In this document: positions 31,685 through 41,500 of the stretch, one piece after another
Numbering within the stretch: the first letter of the stretch is position 1
Layout: every line of letters begins with the position of its first letter
Assembly: GCF_002952775.1 (NCBI RefSeq)
Contig: NZ_CP025066.1
Coordinates: forward strand, 2,604,001 to 2,668,000
Direction of reading: 5' to 3'
Origin: Halalkaliarchaeum desulfuricum
GTDB lineage: Archaea > Halobacteriota > Halobacteria > Halobacteriales > Haloferacaceae
DNA length: 64,000 bases
Notes under the pieces: model-generated
Databases searched by the model: none
Seen by the model: the letters and a program-made list of their open reading frames with translations, nothing else
Told to the model about the DNA's origin: nothing
Made by a program: the position numbers and the translations under genes

Positions 31685-32953
31685 TCACTCGAATCGCTTT
31701 CGAACGCTTTCGGCGTGAGCGTCCAGCCCTTCGGCCTCCGCGAGCGTCGTGATCGTCTCGGAGAGCGCCGAAAGCGACTCCTCGTCGAGGCGCTGGACGG
31801 TCGTCGAGCGGAGGAAGCTGTCGACTGACAACCCGCCGTACAGCTTTGCGCTCCCGTTTGTTGGCAGGACGTGGTTCGTCCCCGAGGCGTAATCACCGGC
31901 GGCGACGGGGGTGAACGGACCCATGAACGCGCTCCCGGCGCTGGGGATCCGGTCGAGTATCGCCTCGTCGTCGTCCGCGAGGATGACGAGGTGTTCTGCG
32001 GCGTACTCTTCGGCAAACAGCGTCGCCTCCGACATCGACCGGGCGACCACCACGCCGCTCGCGTCGTGGCCGAACGCCTCCCGAATGATCTCTTCCCGCG
32101 TTCGTTCCCCTGCCTGTCTGTCGGCTTCCGTCGCGATCTCGGCGCCGAGGTCGGGATCGTCGGTGACGGCCACAACTGACGCGTTCGGGTCGTGTTCGGC
32201 CTGGGTTACGAGTTCGGCGGCGACGAGTGCCGGATCCGCGGTTTCGTCGGCCACAACGAGGACCTCGCTGGGTCCCGCGAGGAAGTCGATCTCGACGTCG
32301 CCCCGCACTTCGGCCTTGGCGGCGGTGACCCACTTGTTGCCCGGCCCCACGACCTTCTGGACCGCGGAGACGGTTTCGGTCCCGTACGCGAGCGCGCCGA
32401 CCGCCTGTGCACCTCCGACCGCGTAGACGGCGTCGGCGCCCGCCTCGTGAATCGCCGCAAGCGTCGCGGGGTTCATCTCCTCGGCGGGCGGGGTCGCCAC
32501 CGCCACGTGATCGACGCCGGCGACGCGGGCCGGTACAATCCCCATGATCGCTGAAGAGGGGTAGGCCGCGGTCCCGCCGGGGACGTAGACGCCGGCCCGC
32601 TCGATCGGACGGAACCGTCGCCCCAGTTCCCGCCCGTCGATCTCCTCCCGCCAGTCGTCGGGCACCTGACGCGCGTGGAACGTCTCGACGTTGTCGATCG
32701 CGGTCCGGATCGCCGCGAGCACGTCGCCGTCGACCTCCTCGATTGCGCGTTCTGCCTCGGCAGCGACGTCGATGTTTCCGACGTCGACGCCGTCGAACCG
32801 GCTCGAGAACTCCCGGAGTGCGACGTCGCCCTCGTCTCGAACCCGGTCGAGTATCTCCCGGACGTCACCGCGAATCGACTCCACGCCGGCGTCGCGCTCG
32901 AAGAACGCCCGCCTTCGCTCTGGCGACAGCGACTCCACCGTTTGTACGTCCAT
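31685..32953 (-). CDS. hisD: Histidinol dehydrogenase
   Basis: NAD- and zinc-dependent oxidation of L-histidinol to L-histidine, the last step of the pathway. 422 residues, normal length. Motifs: YVPGGTAAYPSSAIMGIVPARVAG, GGAQAVGALAYGTETV, VVGPGNKWVTAAKAEVRG, FLAGPSEVLVVADETADP, and the C-terminal LPTNGSAKLYGGLSVDSFLR. It lies 74 nt downstream of purM on the same strand; other his genes are not in the window. Confidence 0.95.
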   Translation of the reverse strand: MDVQTVESLSPERRRAFFERDAGVESIRGDVREILDRVRDEGDVALREFSSRFDGVDVGNIDVAAEAERAIEEVDGDVLAAIRTAIDNVETFHARQVPDDWREEIDGRELGRRFRPIERAGVYVPGGTAAYPSSAIMGIVPARVAGVDHVAVATPPAEEMNPATLAAIHEAGADAVYAVGGAQAVGALAYGTETVSAVQKVVGPGNKWVTAAKAEVRGDVEIDFLAGPSEVLVVADETADPALVAAELVTQAEHDPNASVVAVTDDPDLGAEIATEADRQAGERTREEIIREAFGHDASGVVVARSMSEATLFAEEYAAEHLVILADDDEAILDRIPSAGSAFMGPFTPVAAGDYASGTNHVLPTNGSAKLYGGLSVDSFLRSTTVQRLDEESLSALSETITTLAEAEGLDAHAESVRKRFE

Positions 32954-33027
32954 ACGTCAGGTGGGGACCGGGACCGGGAAATCGATTCCGGAAGTCGTTG
33001 CAGCGGTTCCCAAAGACCGACGTTCGC

Positions 33028-34053
33028 TCACTCCGATGAAAGCTCGATTCCCTCGATGACGACGCCTTCGCCCTCCTCGACGCGCCCGATTACCCGGCCG
33101 TCGACCGCTGCCGCGAGTTCGTCACCCCGGTCGGCGTCGACGGCAGCCACGAACCCCGTCCCCATGTTGAAGGTGGCATACATCTCCTCGTCGGTGACGT
33201 TCCCTTCACGCTGGACGAACCCGAACACCGGATGGGGATCGAACGCGTCCTCGATCGCGTACCGGTACTCCCCGAGCCGCGTCAGGTTGCGCCATCCACC
33301 GCCTGTCACGTGGGCGGCACCTCGAACGCCGTGGTCCCGCATCGGCTCCAGCAGGCCGGTGTAGATCCGCGTCGGCTCCAGTAGCGCCTCGCCGATCGTC
33401 TCGTAACCCGTAAACGGACACGGATCCGTGTACTTGTGGTTTGCCGTCGTCGCCGCGCGCGCAAGCGTCAGTCCGTTGGAGTGGATCCCCGAAGACCGGA
33501 ACCCGACAAGCGCGTCCCCCGGTTCGGCTTCCCCCTCGAAGAGCGCGTCCTTGTGGGCGAGCCCTGCGGCAGTTCCAGCGAGGTCCAGACCCTTGATGAC
33601 CTCCGGCATCACCGCGGTCTCTCCCCCGACGAGTTCGATGTCCGCGCGTTCGGCACCATCTGCGAGCCCTCGACCGACCTGGGCGGAGACGTCGTCGTCT
33701 GGCTCGTCGACTGCGAGATAATCGACGAACGCGACCGGCCTGATCCCGGCGGCGACCAGGTCGTTTACGTTCATCGCGATGCAGTCGATCCCGATCGTCG
33801 TGTAGTCTCCGAGCGCCTCCGCGACGAGCAGTTTGGTACCCACGCCGTCGGTCGCGAGACCCAGATATCGGTCGCCGATGTCGAGCAGGCCGGCGTAGTC
33901 GCCGGCGGTCTCCCCGACTGCGTCGACGAGCGCTGCCGTCGCCGCCTCGCTTTCGGCGATGTCGACGCCGGCGTCGGCGTAGGTCAGCCCGTCGTCTTCG
34001 TCCGTGCTGTTTTTCCCCTGCTCGCTGGAGCCTTCGTCGGCGTCGTCGCTCAT
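33028..34053 (-). CDS. purM: Phosphoribosylformylglycinamidine cyclo-ligase (AIR synthetase)
   Basis: ATP-dependent ring closure giving aminoimidazole ribotide in purine synthesis. 341 residues from the ATG at 34053. Motifs: TYADAGVDI at the N terminus, GVGTKLLVAEALGDYTTIGIDCIAMNVND, VGGETAVMPEVI, GFRSSGIHSNGLTLAR and AAHVTGGGWRNLTRLG. The first ~20 residues are an acidic haloarchaeal extension. In a minus-strand run with the site-2 protease and hisD. Confidence 0.94.
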   Translation of the reverse strand: MSDDADEGSSEQGKNSTDEDDGLTYADAGVDIAESEAATAALVDAVGETAGDYAGLLDIGDRYLGLATDGVGTKLLVAEALGDYTTIGIDCIAMNVNDLVAAGIRPVAFVDYLAVDEPDDDVSAQVGRGLADGAERADIELVGGETAVMPEVIKGLDLAGTAAGLAHKDALFEGEAEPGDALVGFRSSGIHSNGLTLARAATTANHKYTDPCPFTGYETIGEALLEPTRIYTGLLEPMRDHGVRGAAHVTGGGWRNLTRLGEYRYAIEDAFDPHPVFGFVQREGNVTDEEMYATFNMGTGFVAAVDADRGDELAAAVDGRVIGRVEEGEGVVIEGIELSSE

Positions 34054-34128
34054 GCTTCGAGGAGCGACCGGCACCGAGAAAAGAACACCGTTCCGGCGGG
34101 AACCGACCGCCCGCCCGACGATCGGGTC

Positions 34129-34812
34129 TTAAAAGCTCCCGCCGAAGCCGAGCCCGTAGCCGAACACGGAGACGACGGCGATGACGACCGTCGGGACGAA
34201 GAAGACGACCCAGATGAGCTTGCTCCACTGGATGACGGTCTTGCCGTCGAGCGGGCCATAGGGGATCAGGTTGAAGGCCGCGAGGAAGATGTTGATCGCG
34301 AATCCGCGGGAGCCGAGCAGCCAGACCAGATCCGAGCCCATCAGGACCCCAAGCACCATGACCGGAATGAACAGCGCCGTCAGGACAACGTTCGTCACCG
34401 GCCCTGCCAGGGCAATCAGGCCATGCTGGCGGACCGTGAGTCGTCCACGATGGACGACGGCGCCGGGGGCGGCGAAGATGAAGCCCAACATGGCGCTCAT
34501 GATCGCGAGAAACAGCATTCCGTAGTCGGCCTCGAAGGCGGCGATCTGGTCGTAGTGAACCGCGACCACCTTGTGCGCCAGTTCGTGCAACAGGAAGCCG
34601 ATCCCGGCCGTAAAGAGGCTCACCAGCACCGGAATCACGATTCCGCCGGCGAGCAGTCGGTCGAGGTTGGCGGCCCCACCGACGAAAAACAGCGCGAACG
34701 CGATCCCGAGCGCCAGCCACGCGACGAGCAGGTCCTGGAGTTCCGACTGGCTGAACTGGAGTCGGCCGATTTGTACACCGTAGACATCGCGTCCGCGACC
34801 GTGTCGGCTCAT
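34129..34812 (-). CDS. Site-2 protease (M50) family membrane metalloprotease
   Basis: 227 residues, five or six transmembrane segments. Zinc motif HELAH at residues 76-80 inside a helix (GIGFLLHELAHKVVAVHY), third ligand in FNLIPYGPLDGKTVIQW. Intramembrane proteases of this type release regulators by cutting membrane helices. The start overlaps the stop of the TraB-like gene (ATGA), so the two are translated together. Confidence 0.88.
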   Translation of the reverse strand: MSRHGRGRDVYGVQIGRLQFSQSELQDLLVAWLALGIAFALFFVGGAANLDRLLAGGIVIPVLVSLFTAGIGFLLHELAHKVVAVHYDQIAAFEADYGMLFLAIMSAMLGFIFAAPGAVVHRGRLTVRQHGLIALAGPVTNVVLTALFIPVMVLGVLMGSDLVWLLGSRGFAINIFLAAFNLIPYGPLDGKTVIQWSKLIWVVFFVPTVVIAVVSVFGYGLGFGGSF

Positions 34813-36479
34813 GTGATCGTCCTCCAGATCAGGTCCGCACTGTTTTGAGCCCCACGGATCATCTCCCGGCCGACCGCCTCGACGCCGCCCAGTTCGGCAA
34901 AGAACATCGGCAGCACGTACGTCGCAAACAGGAACGTGGCGATCATGCTCCCGACGTTCGTCATCGCGACGATCATGATGAGCCGGAACAGCGGGACGTC
35001 GAACATGTCGGAGACGATATCGGAGGCCGGCCTGGTTTCGTCCGAAAGGATGTCGTTGAGCCGCGAGATGTCGCCGACGTTCACCCTGAGGTGACGGAGT
35101 TCGGCGTAGCCCGCAAACCAACCGGGCGCAAGCATCGGGTTGATCGACGTGAGCCACGCGACCGCGCCGCCGACGCCGGCCGAGGACCACCGCGCCCCCG
35201 CGAGCTTCGCGAGCGAGAACGCGAAGACGGCGTTTATCAGGAACCACGCCGCGAACAGCCGCAGCAGGAACCCGTCCCGAACTCCCGCCATCGCGAGCAA
35301 CACGAAGAAGGCGATGAATCCGATCGAGAAGACGACACCGATTACCTTGAACCACGGAATACCGCGCCCCCGTTCGGTACCGGTGATATCCTCCATCGGC
35401 GGCAGCGTCTCCGGCTCCCGAAGATACCGTTCGATTCCGTCCCGGTGACCGGCACCCACCACGGCGACGACGTGGTAACCGGCATCCCGAAGCGCGACCA
35501 GCTTGTGGGCGATGAACGCGTCGCGTTCGTCGATGAGTGCTTCCGCCCCGCCGGGACTGAACTGTCTGAACTCCTCCATCATCATCGTCACCACGTCGGT
35601 GTCGGTGAGCTCCTCCATCGAGAGGTCATCCAGTCCACCCTCGGCGGGTCGGTCGTCCTCGAACAGGCCGAGAAACAGCGCGACGACACTGCCGACCAGG
35701 ATGCCGGCGGTGATCCCGAGCGCCAGCGAGCCGACCGCGTTGACCACAAACCCGCCGAGATACGCCTCGACGTACGTGTCCACGATTCCGGTCAGGAGGA
35801 GCCCGATCCCGAGCAGTCCACCGCCACCGATCGCCGCGAACAACCGGCCATCCGGCGTGAGTCGCCCGCGACCGAGGCGGTCGAGGAGATAGCCGGCGGC
35901 GATCCCGAGGACGGCGGCGCCGGTCACCCGGACGAGCAGCGCGTCGGTGACACCGAAGGAACCGCCGAACAGCGCGATGATCGGCCCCGCGATGATCCCG
36001 ATCGCGATCCCGAGGACGAGCCCGGCCGCCCGGCTGTCGCCGACGCCGAAGGCCAGCCCGCCGATCATGCGGAGTTTCTCCGAGAGGGTCATCCGGGCCC
36101 AGAACCGCTGGATCGTCGTCTGGATGTCGCGATCGACCAGTGCGACGTCCAGGTCGAACCCCTCTGCGGTCTCGATCGCGGCCATCATGTCCGCACCCGG
36201 CGTGACGTCGAACCGTTCGCCCATCTTCGTCTGCACGTACGAGAGCATCCAGTACGCGAGAAACTGGAAGACGGTGTTGCCACGCAACAGGTCAGACGCG
36301 TCCAGATCTTCGGGGGTCTCTCCCTGCAGTTGTCGATATCGCCCTTCGTCGAGTTCGACCGCGACGACGTCCGGTCGTTCGCGCTCGATCGTCTCTTCGA
36401 CTTCTTCGACGCTCGCCGAGGAGATGTGGGCGGTTCCGACGACCGTGACGCTCCCCTCACGGTCGGCCGTGTCGCTCAT
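34809..36479 (-). CDS. TraB/PrgY family membrane protein
   Basis: 556 residues. The N-terminal TraB domain starts with VTVVGTAHISSASVEEVEETI (residues 11-31) and DVVAVELDEGRYRQL; a later VVAVVGAGHRDGIERYL carries the second conserved motif. Several hydrophobic blocks between residues 160 and 270 and in the C-terminal third make it polytopic. TIKI/TraB relatives are metalloproteases or pheromone inhibitors, but archaeal function is unknown. Coupled to an M50 protease gene. Confidence 0.85.
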   Translation of the reverse strand: MSDTADREGSVTVVGTAHISSASVEEVEETIERERPDVVAVELDEGRYRQLQGETPEDLDASDLLRGNTVFQFLAYWMLSYVQTKMGERFDVTPGADMMAAIETAEGFDLDVALVDRDIQTTIQRFWARMTLSEKLRMIGGLAFGVGDSRAAGLVLGIAIGIIAGPIIALFGGSFGVTDALLVRVTGAAVLGIAAGYLLDRLGRGRLTPDGRLFAAIGGGGLLGIGLLLTGIVDTYVEAYLGGFVVNAVGSLALGITAGILVGSVVALFLGLFEDDRPAEGGLDDLSMEELTDTDVVTMMMEEFRQFSPGGAEALIDERDAFIAHKLVALRDAGYHVVAVVGAGHRDGIERYLREPETLPPMEDITGTERGRGIPWFKVIGVVFSIGFIAFFVLLAMAGVRDGFLLRLFAAWFLINAVFAFSLAKLAGARWSSAGVGGAVAWLTSINPMLAPGWFAGYAELRHLRVNVGDISRLNDILSDETRPASDIVSDMFDVPLFRLIMIVAMTNVGSMIATFLFATYVLPMFFAELGGVEAVGREMIRGAQNSADLIWRTIT

Positions 36480-36555
36480 TGGGGCGTGATAATCTCGCAG
36501 GCGGTAAACGTGTGTCGAAACGGGAGCTTCCGGGCGAGTGGGTATCCGTTGGGAA

Positions 36556-36723
36556 CTACTTGTCTACGGGGACGAACGATCCGTTGATGTCCCACTCGTG
36601 GATACAGAACGGCTCCCCCGAGGCGGTGCTGACGCGCCATGACTCGGCCTCGTCGTTCCACTCTTCCGTGCGGCCGCAGCGCTCGCACGTACGGACGGTC
36701 GGTTTGCGGATTTTCGCGCCCAT
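36556..36723 (-). CDS. HEWD family small zinc-binding protein
   Basis: 55 residues with a CxxC pair (RTCERCGRTEEW), a Cys upstream of the family motif CIHEWDINGSF, and a short tail. It matches the haloarchaeal HEWD family; the function is unknown, with a rubredoxin-knuckle-like fold likely. It lies upstream of the TraB gene on the same strand, 76 nt apart. Confidence 0.8.
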   Translation of the reverse strand: MGAKIRKPTVRTCERCGRTEEWNDEAESWRVSTASGEPFCIHEWDINGSFVPVDK

Positions 36724-36845
36724 AATATTCTCTGGGATGCCGGGTTACAAAAACGTGACTCCGGGCCCGCAGCTACGGGTGGTTCGATGCAGGTCACCGG
36801 TTCGTCGCCGATAGAACGAAGGGTTCGGCCATGGGAGTCGTGCGT

Positions 36846-37166
36846 ATGATCAAGCTAGTCGAGTTCCTCGTGAAAAAGCCCGAACTCACTCACGACGAGT
36901 TCGCGGAGTACTGGCTGGAGACGCACAGTCCACTCGCCGCTGATCTTCCCGGCGTGAAACGCTACGTGACCTCCGTGCCGACCGATCCGGAGAAAAGCGA
37001 GTACGACGGAGTTCTCGAACTGTACTTCGAGGACCAGCAGGCGCTTTCGGCTGCGTTCGACTCCGAGATCGGTGAGACTGTTCTCTCCGACGCCGAGGAG
37101 TTCATCGAGGTCGGCGCGGGACCGAGCATGATCGTCGAGGAGACCGTGCAGGTGGATCGAACTTGA
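36846..37166 (+). CDS. EthD-like dimeric alpha-beta barrel protein
   Basis: 106 residues from the ATG at 36846; an in-frame ATG at 36831 is the alternative. EthD pattern: IKLVEFLVKKPELTHDEFAEYWLETHSPLAADLPGVKRYV, with a central DGVLELYFEDQQALSAAFDS and the C-terminal MIVEE strand. Members are small oxygenase- or cyclase-like dimers. No catabolic neighbours suggest a substrate. Confidence 0.8.
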   Translation: MIKLVEFLVKKPELTHDEFAEYWLETHSPLAADLPGVKRYVTSVPTDPEKSEYDGVLELYFEDQQALSAAFDSEIGETVLSDAEEFIEVGAGPSMIVEETVQVDRT

Positions 37167-37390
37167 GGACAGTCAGCGAAGCCGAACCTGACGAGCGCCC
37201 ACTATATACGATCGAGATCAAAACATGTAGGACTATTTCCCCCGATCCGAAAGATTATTTTATATTCGTCCAATATAGGCGCATGTACCTGGGTTTCCCG
37301 CCACCAAATATTAATTGAGTATTATTATTTTAAGGTCTTTCCGGGTATTTATGGGGAAATGTAATAAGTAAACTACCGTCATGGTGTGTC

Positions 37391-37546
37391 GTGACAGTAT
37401 ACAATTCGCGTATCGATCCGTACGAAGCTTCCTACGACTACTACGAGTGTGTCACCTGTGGATACAGGGAGGTTCCAAGCGACGGCCCATCCGAGTGCCC
37501 CGACTGTGGCGGCTGGATGCGTGACATCGCCGTGTCCCGGGAGTGA
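37391..37546 (+). CDS. Rubrerythrin-like (rubredoxin-type) zinc ribbon protein
   Basis: 51 residues from a GTG. Two CxxC pairs (YECVTCGYRE and SECPDCGGWM) form a rubredoxin-like knuckle. It corresponds to the short haloarchaeal rubrerythrin-like domain proteins. The preceding 224 bp (37167-37390) are markedly AT-rich, with several TATA-like tracts, so the gene seems to have an elaborate promoter region. Metal is likely Zn or Fe. Confidence 0.75.
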   Translation: MTVYNSRIDPYEASYDYYECVTCGYREVPSDGPSECPDCGGWMRDIAVSRE

Positions 37547-37563
37547 GCGACTGATTCGGGCCG

Positions 37564-38535
37564 TCACACCGACTGGTCGTCGGTGTAATAATCCATGACG
37601 CCAGCGTAGTGATCGAGGACGAGCACGATTGCCGCGCCGACGGCGGCAGCCGCGAGAAACGTCGCCAGCACCGACGGCGTCCAGGCGCGACCACTTTCAG
37701 CGAGCGCCAGGTCGGCCTGGACCACCGGGGCCCGCAGTGCTCCCGCCACCAGCGCGACGAGGAAAGCGAACGTGGCGCCCCGATACCGCGCCAGCGCGAA
37801 ACGCACCCCGTGGGCGACCGTAAAGAGGCCGACGACGGCGCCCGAAAGAAAGATGACGACCGGCGGTGCCGTCTCCAGGACAGTGGTGGTCGATCCACCC
37901 ATCCCGAACCCGAACAGCGCGTCCACGAACCCCTCGAGTGCTCTGGACATGTATTCGTACTGTCCGAGCAGGATCAACAGTAGCGAGCCGGACACGCCCG
38001 GGAGCACCATCGCGCTCACGGCGATCGCCCCGGCGACAAAAATGAACAGCCCACCCGTGTCAGCGGCGGCTGCCGTCTCACCCGAGAGGAGAAACGCCAC
38101 GAGGAACCCGGCCACTGCGGCTGCCTTCCGTCCCCGGGTGTCGAGCGAGAGATCCGCAAAGAGAACGACCGCCGAGGCGCCGATCAACCCGAAGAAGAAC
38201 GCGAACGTGGCCACCGGGACGGTGTCGAGCAGAAACACGACCGTCCGGAGGACGGTGATCACCGCGGTCATGATCCCGACCCCGAGCGCGAGCAGGAACG
38301 GGCCGTCCATCTCGAGGAACGCCGCCCGCGCGTCCGGCAGGTTCCGGGGGTTGATCCCGGACAGGAGACGTCGAATTCGATCGGTATCGATCGCCGTAAT
38401 CGCGGCGACGAGTCGCTCGTAGATCCCTGTGATCAACGCGATCGTCCCTCCGGAAACCCCGGGGACTGCATCGGCGGCGCCCATACACGCGCCTTTCAGG
38501 AACACCGACGCCAGGTTACGGAGCGGGGACGTCAC
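37564..38535 (-). CDS. DUF368 polyprenyl-phosphate transporter (PopT-like)
   Basis: 323 residues, eight or more transmembrane segments. Two inverted PGVSGG-type repeats characterise the family: GAADAVPGVSGGTIALITGIYERL near the N terminus and SAMVLPGVSGSLLLILLGQYEYM in the middle. Bacterial DUF368 proteins recycle undecaprenyl phosphate by moving it back to the cytoplasmic leaflet. Here the gene begins 9 nt after aglB on the same strand, so the likely cargo is dolichyl phosphate released by AglB. That cargo is inference. Confidence 0.85.
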   Translation of the reverse strand: MTSPLRNLASVFLKGACMGAADAVPGVSGGTIALITGIYERLVAAITAIDTDRIRRLLSGINPRNLPDARAAFLEMDGPFLLALGVGIMTAVITVLRTVVFLLDTVPVATFAFFFGLIGASAVVLFADLSLDTRGRKAAAVAGFLVAFLLSGETAAAADTGGLFIFVAGAIAVSAMVLPGVSGSLLLILLGQYEYMSRALEGFVDALFGFGMGGSTTTVLETAPPVVIFLSGAVVGLFTVAHGVRFALARYRGATFAFLVALVAGALRAPVVQADLALAESGRAWTPSVLATFLAAAAVGAAIVLVLDHYAGVMDYYTDDQSV

Positions 38536-38544
38536 GATCGGGGG

Positions 38545-41500
38545 TCACCCGACGAGCGTCGGTGCCGCAAGCGATCCCTCGGTGTCGTCGTTACCTTCGG
38601 TTTCTTCTTCCTCGTCACCGTTGGTTTCTTCGTCACCGTCGGTTTCACCGTCAGTACCGTTTTCTTCCTCGTCTTCATCCGGCGCTTGTCCAAGATCGAG
38701 CGCTTCCGGTTCCAGCGTTACGCTCACGGGTTCGGGATCGTCGCCCACGACCTGTCCCTCGTGGACGTCTGTCGTGTCGACGAACTGAACGAGTTCCCCG
38801 TCCTGCTCTTCGATACCCTCCTCCATAACGACGTACTCGCCGGTCGCACGGACACTCACGTTGGTGTAGCCGTTTTCGGGCCCGTACTCGTCGTATCCGA
38901 TCGTCGAGTACGGCACGACGAACTCGAACTCGCCGTCCTCGTCGGCGGTCGCGTGCTGGGTGTAGGTGAACGTCTCGCCAGTGGCTGGCACCTCCATCGG
39001 CACCTGGGCGGTGACCTCCTGGCCGGGCGTGGCGTTTTCACCCTGGATCGTCGCCCCGGGAACGCGTTCGAACGTCTTCACCCACTGGGGCTGGGTTTCG
39101 ATCAGGTCTCCGGGATCGAGCCCGGTCATCTGTGCGGTCCGCTGGAGGTTGTTCGCGTATTCGGTTCCGGGGATCATCGCCGAACTCTGGCTCGCCTTCA
39201 CCAGGCGGTAGTGCTGGAGTGCGGGAACCCGCTCGCTGGGGTGCGGTCCGACGCCGCCGATCTGGGCGTTGTCGTTCTCCTCGACGTACGCTTCGGCTTC
39301 TTCCATCGTGTCGAACTCGAGGACGAACTCCTCGTCGCCGGTGGGCATCTGCTTGACCTCGATTTCCTCGCCGGTTTCGACGTTGGTGTACGTCTGTTCC
39401 TCCCACTGGACGACGATCGGGCGCGGATCCTTGGCGCTGCCGTGATACTCGTACAGCCGGACCATCAGGCTCTCGTAGTAGCGCTGGTCCTGGATGTACC
39501 CGACCGGCTGGGCCCCGCCTTCCTGTGGCCCCTCCTGGATCTGCTGCCACATCGTGAAGTAGAAGTCCTCCTGCTCGAGGTCGGGATCCTCGTCGTACCA
39601 GACGATCGGCGCGCCGAACTTCGAGCCGGGCGTGGTCATCTGGTAGTCGACCATCACGTATCGGGTGTTCTCGCCCTCGTCGCTCTGGCGAGCGAGTACG
39701 TCCCGGGCGTCGTCCTCGCTGGGCGCGAGCAGGAAGTTCGCGGCCTCTGTGGCGTGTTGCTGGAACGGGTTGGCGTTCGGTATGCGTTCTCCGATTGCGG
39801 TTATCCAGTGTCCATAGTCCCACCACGACTGCACGCCGTAGGCGCCATCGGGATAGTCGAAGTCGCCATCAGCCGGGCGCTCGTACGTGCCGTAGTACTC
39901 CATCCTGTTGTCGTACCCTTCGAGTTCGCCCGGATGAGGCGTCTCCTCGCTCATCCAGTCGAGGCTGTCGTCCCACTGGGTGACTGCACCCGGACCGGTG
40001 CCGGCGCCGGCCGCCCACGCCGGGGTGGCGACGGCCACGAGCGGAACCAAAAGCAGGACGACGACGGTCCCGACGACCATCACCTGCCAGCCCTTGACGT
40101 TCTTGAGATCGGCAAGCGACGGCTCTGCGAGGTCGATCCGGACGAGAAGCTCCTGCAGGAAGTAAGCGGTGAGAACGACGACGACGATCGCGAGATAGTA
40201 GTTGAACCGGGTCTGGGTAAACGCCGCGCTCGCGATGAACGCCGCCCAGACGACCAGGAACGTCTCCTCGACGCCGTACTCGACCCGATAGAACGCGCCG
40301 ACGATGACGCCGGCCGCGATCAGGAGACCGACAAGTTGCCAGGCCATCCCAACGACACTGCCGATCGCCGCGGGGATCGCCGGCAGCAGCAGAATCGTCC
40401 CGATGATCGCCATTCCGGCGACCGTGTATCCGGTGTCGTTCGTGTCCTCGCTTTTTATGAGCGGTTTCGCGAGCAGGGTGATCGCACCCAGCGCGGCGAC
40501 GAAGAACGCGAGGCCGTACTCGTCGATTATCCGCTCGACGGGCGTGACTCCTCGCTGCTGGAGGACGCTTTCCGCGAGGAACGGTTGTGCCTCGCCGATC
40601 GTTCGCGTCTCGGCCCCGGCGCTGAATCCGACGGTCCGCAGGAGGTTCGTCTCGATCGTGCTCCAGGCGTCCGGCAAGACGAGCGCGAAGACAGCGACAG
40701 AGAGCCCGATCAGACCGAAGGTGGCGGCCGGGTATGCGAGCGGTTGAATATCCCTCTGTTCCCACTGTCGAGCGAGAAATGCGAGGAAGATCGCACCGCC
40801 AGCCACAGCGAGCGGCAGGAACACCTGAGTGAGCGAGTAGTCGGTGACGCCGAACGTGAACTGATCGAGCGGGATCACCATCAACAGGCCCGTCACACCC
40901 ATCGAGACGGCGGCGGCGAAGGCGGCCGGCTCGGGACTATCGCCGTGGACGACGTCGCTCGTCATCTTGAGGACGACGAACACGCCGGTGATACCGACGA
41001 GGAGCACACCGGGCTGCCAGGTGTACATGTAGAGTGCCACGAGCACGCCGGCCAGGGCGGCCCACTTCGCGGGATTTCGAAGCGCTTCCACGTCGCGGTC
41101 GAGGACGAGTTCCCAGACGGGCTTTTCTCGTTCCGCCACCGCGAAGGCGACGAGCAGCCCGATCACCGCCGCAGCCATGAAGAACACTTCGCCCGCGTGG
41201 TGGTCGTAGAACCCGACGTTAGTGTAGCTAAGGAACGTTCCCGGAAGGAGTGCGAGCACGAGAATCCCGACGAGGCTCGCCACACGTCCGGCGAACCGGC
41301 GACAGATGAGATACGCCGGGATCGCTGCGGCAGCCCCGAACAGGGGCGACATCACGAGCATCACGCGCAATGCTTCAGCTTCGGTTGGGCTGCCGAGACC
41401 GACGAGGAGAATGATCGTCGCGGTAATCTGGTCGTACAGCGTTCCGAACTGGCCGACGAGACGGCCGTATGGGAACCCGGTCCACGGGTCGAACGGTAAC

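Noticed and set aside
38686-41499. 937-codon open frame antisense to aglB
   Set aside because: It mirrors the high-GC3 coding frame of aglB; composition is His/Arg-rich and no family is recognisable, whereas aglB is certain.
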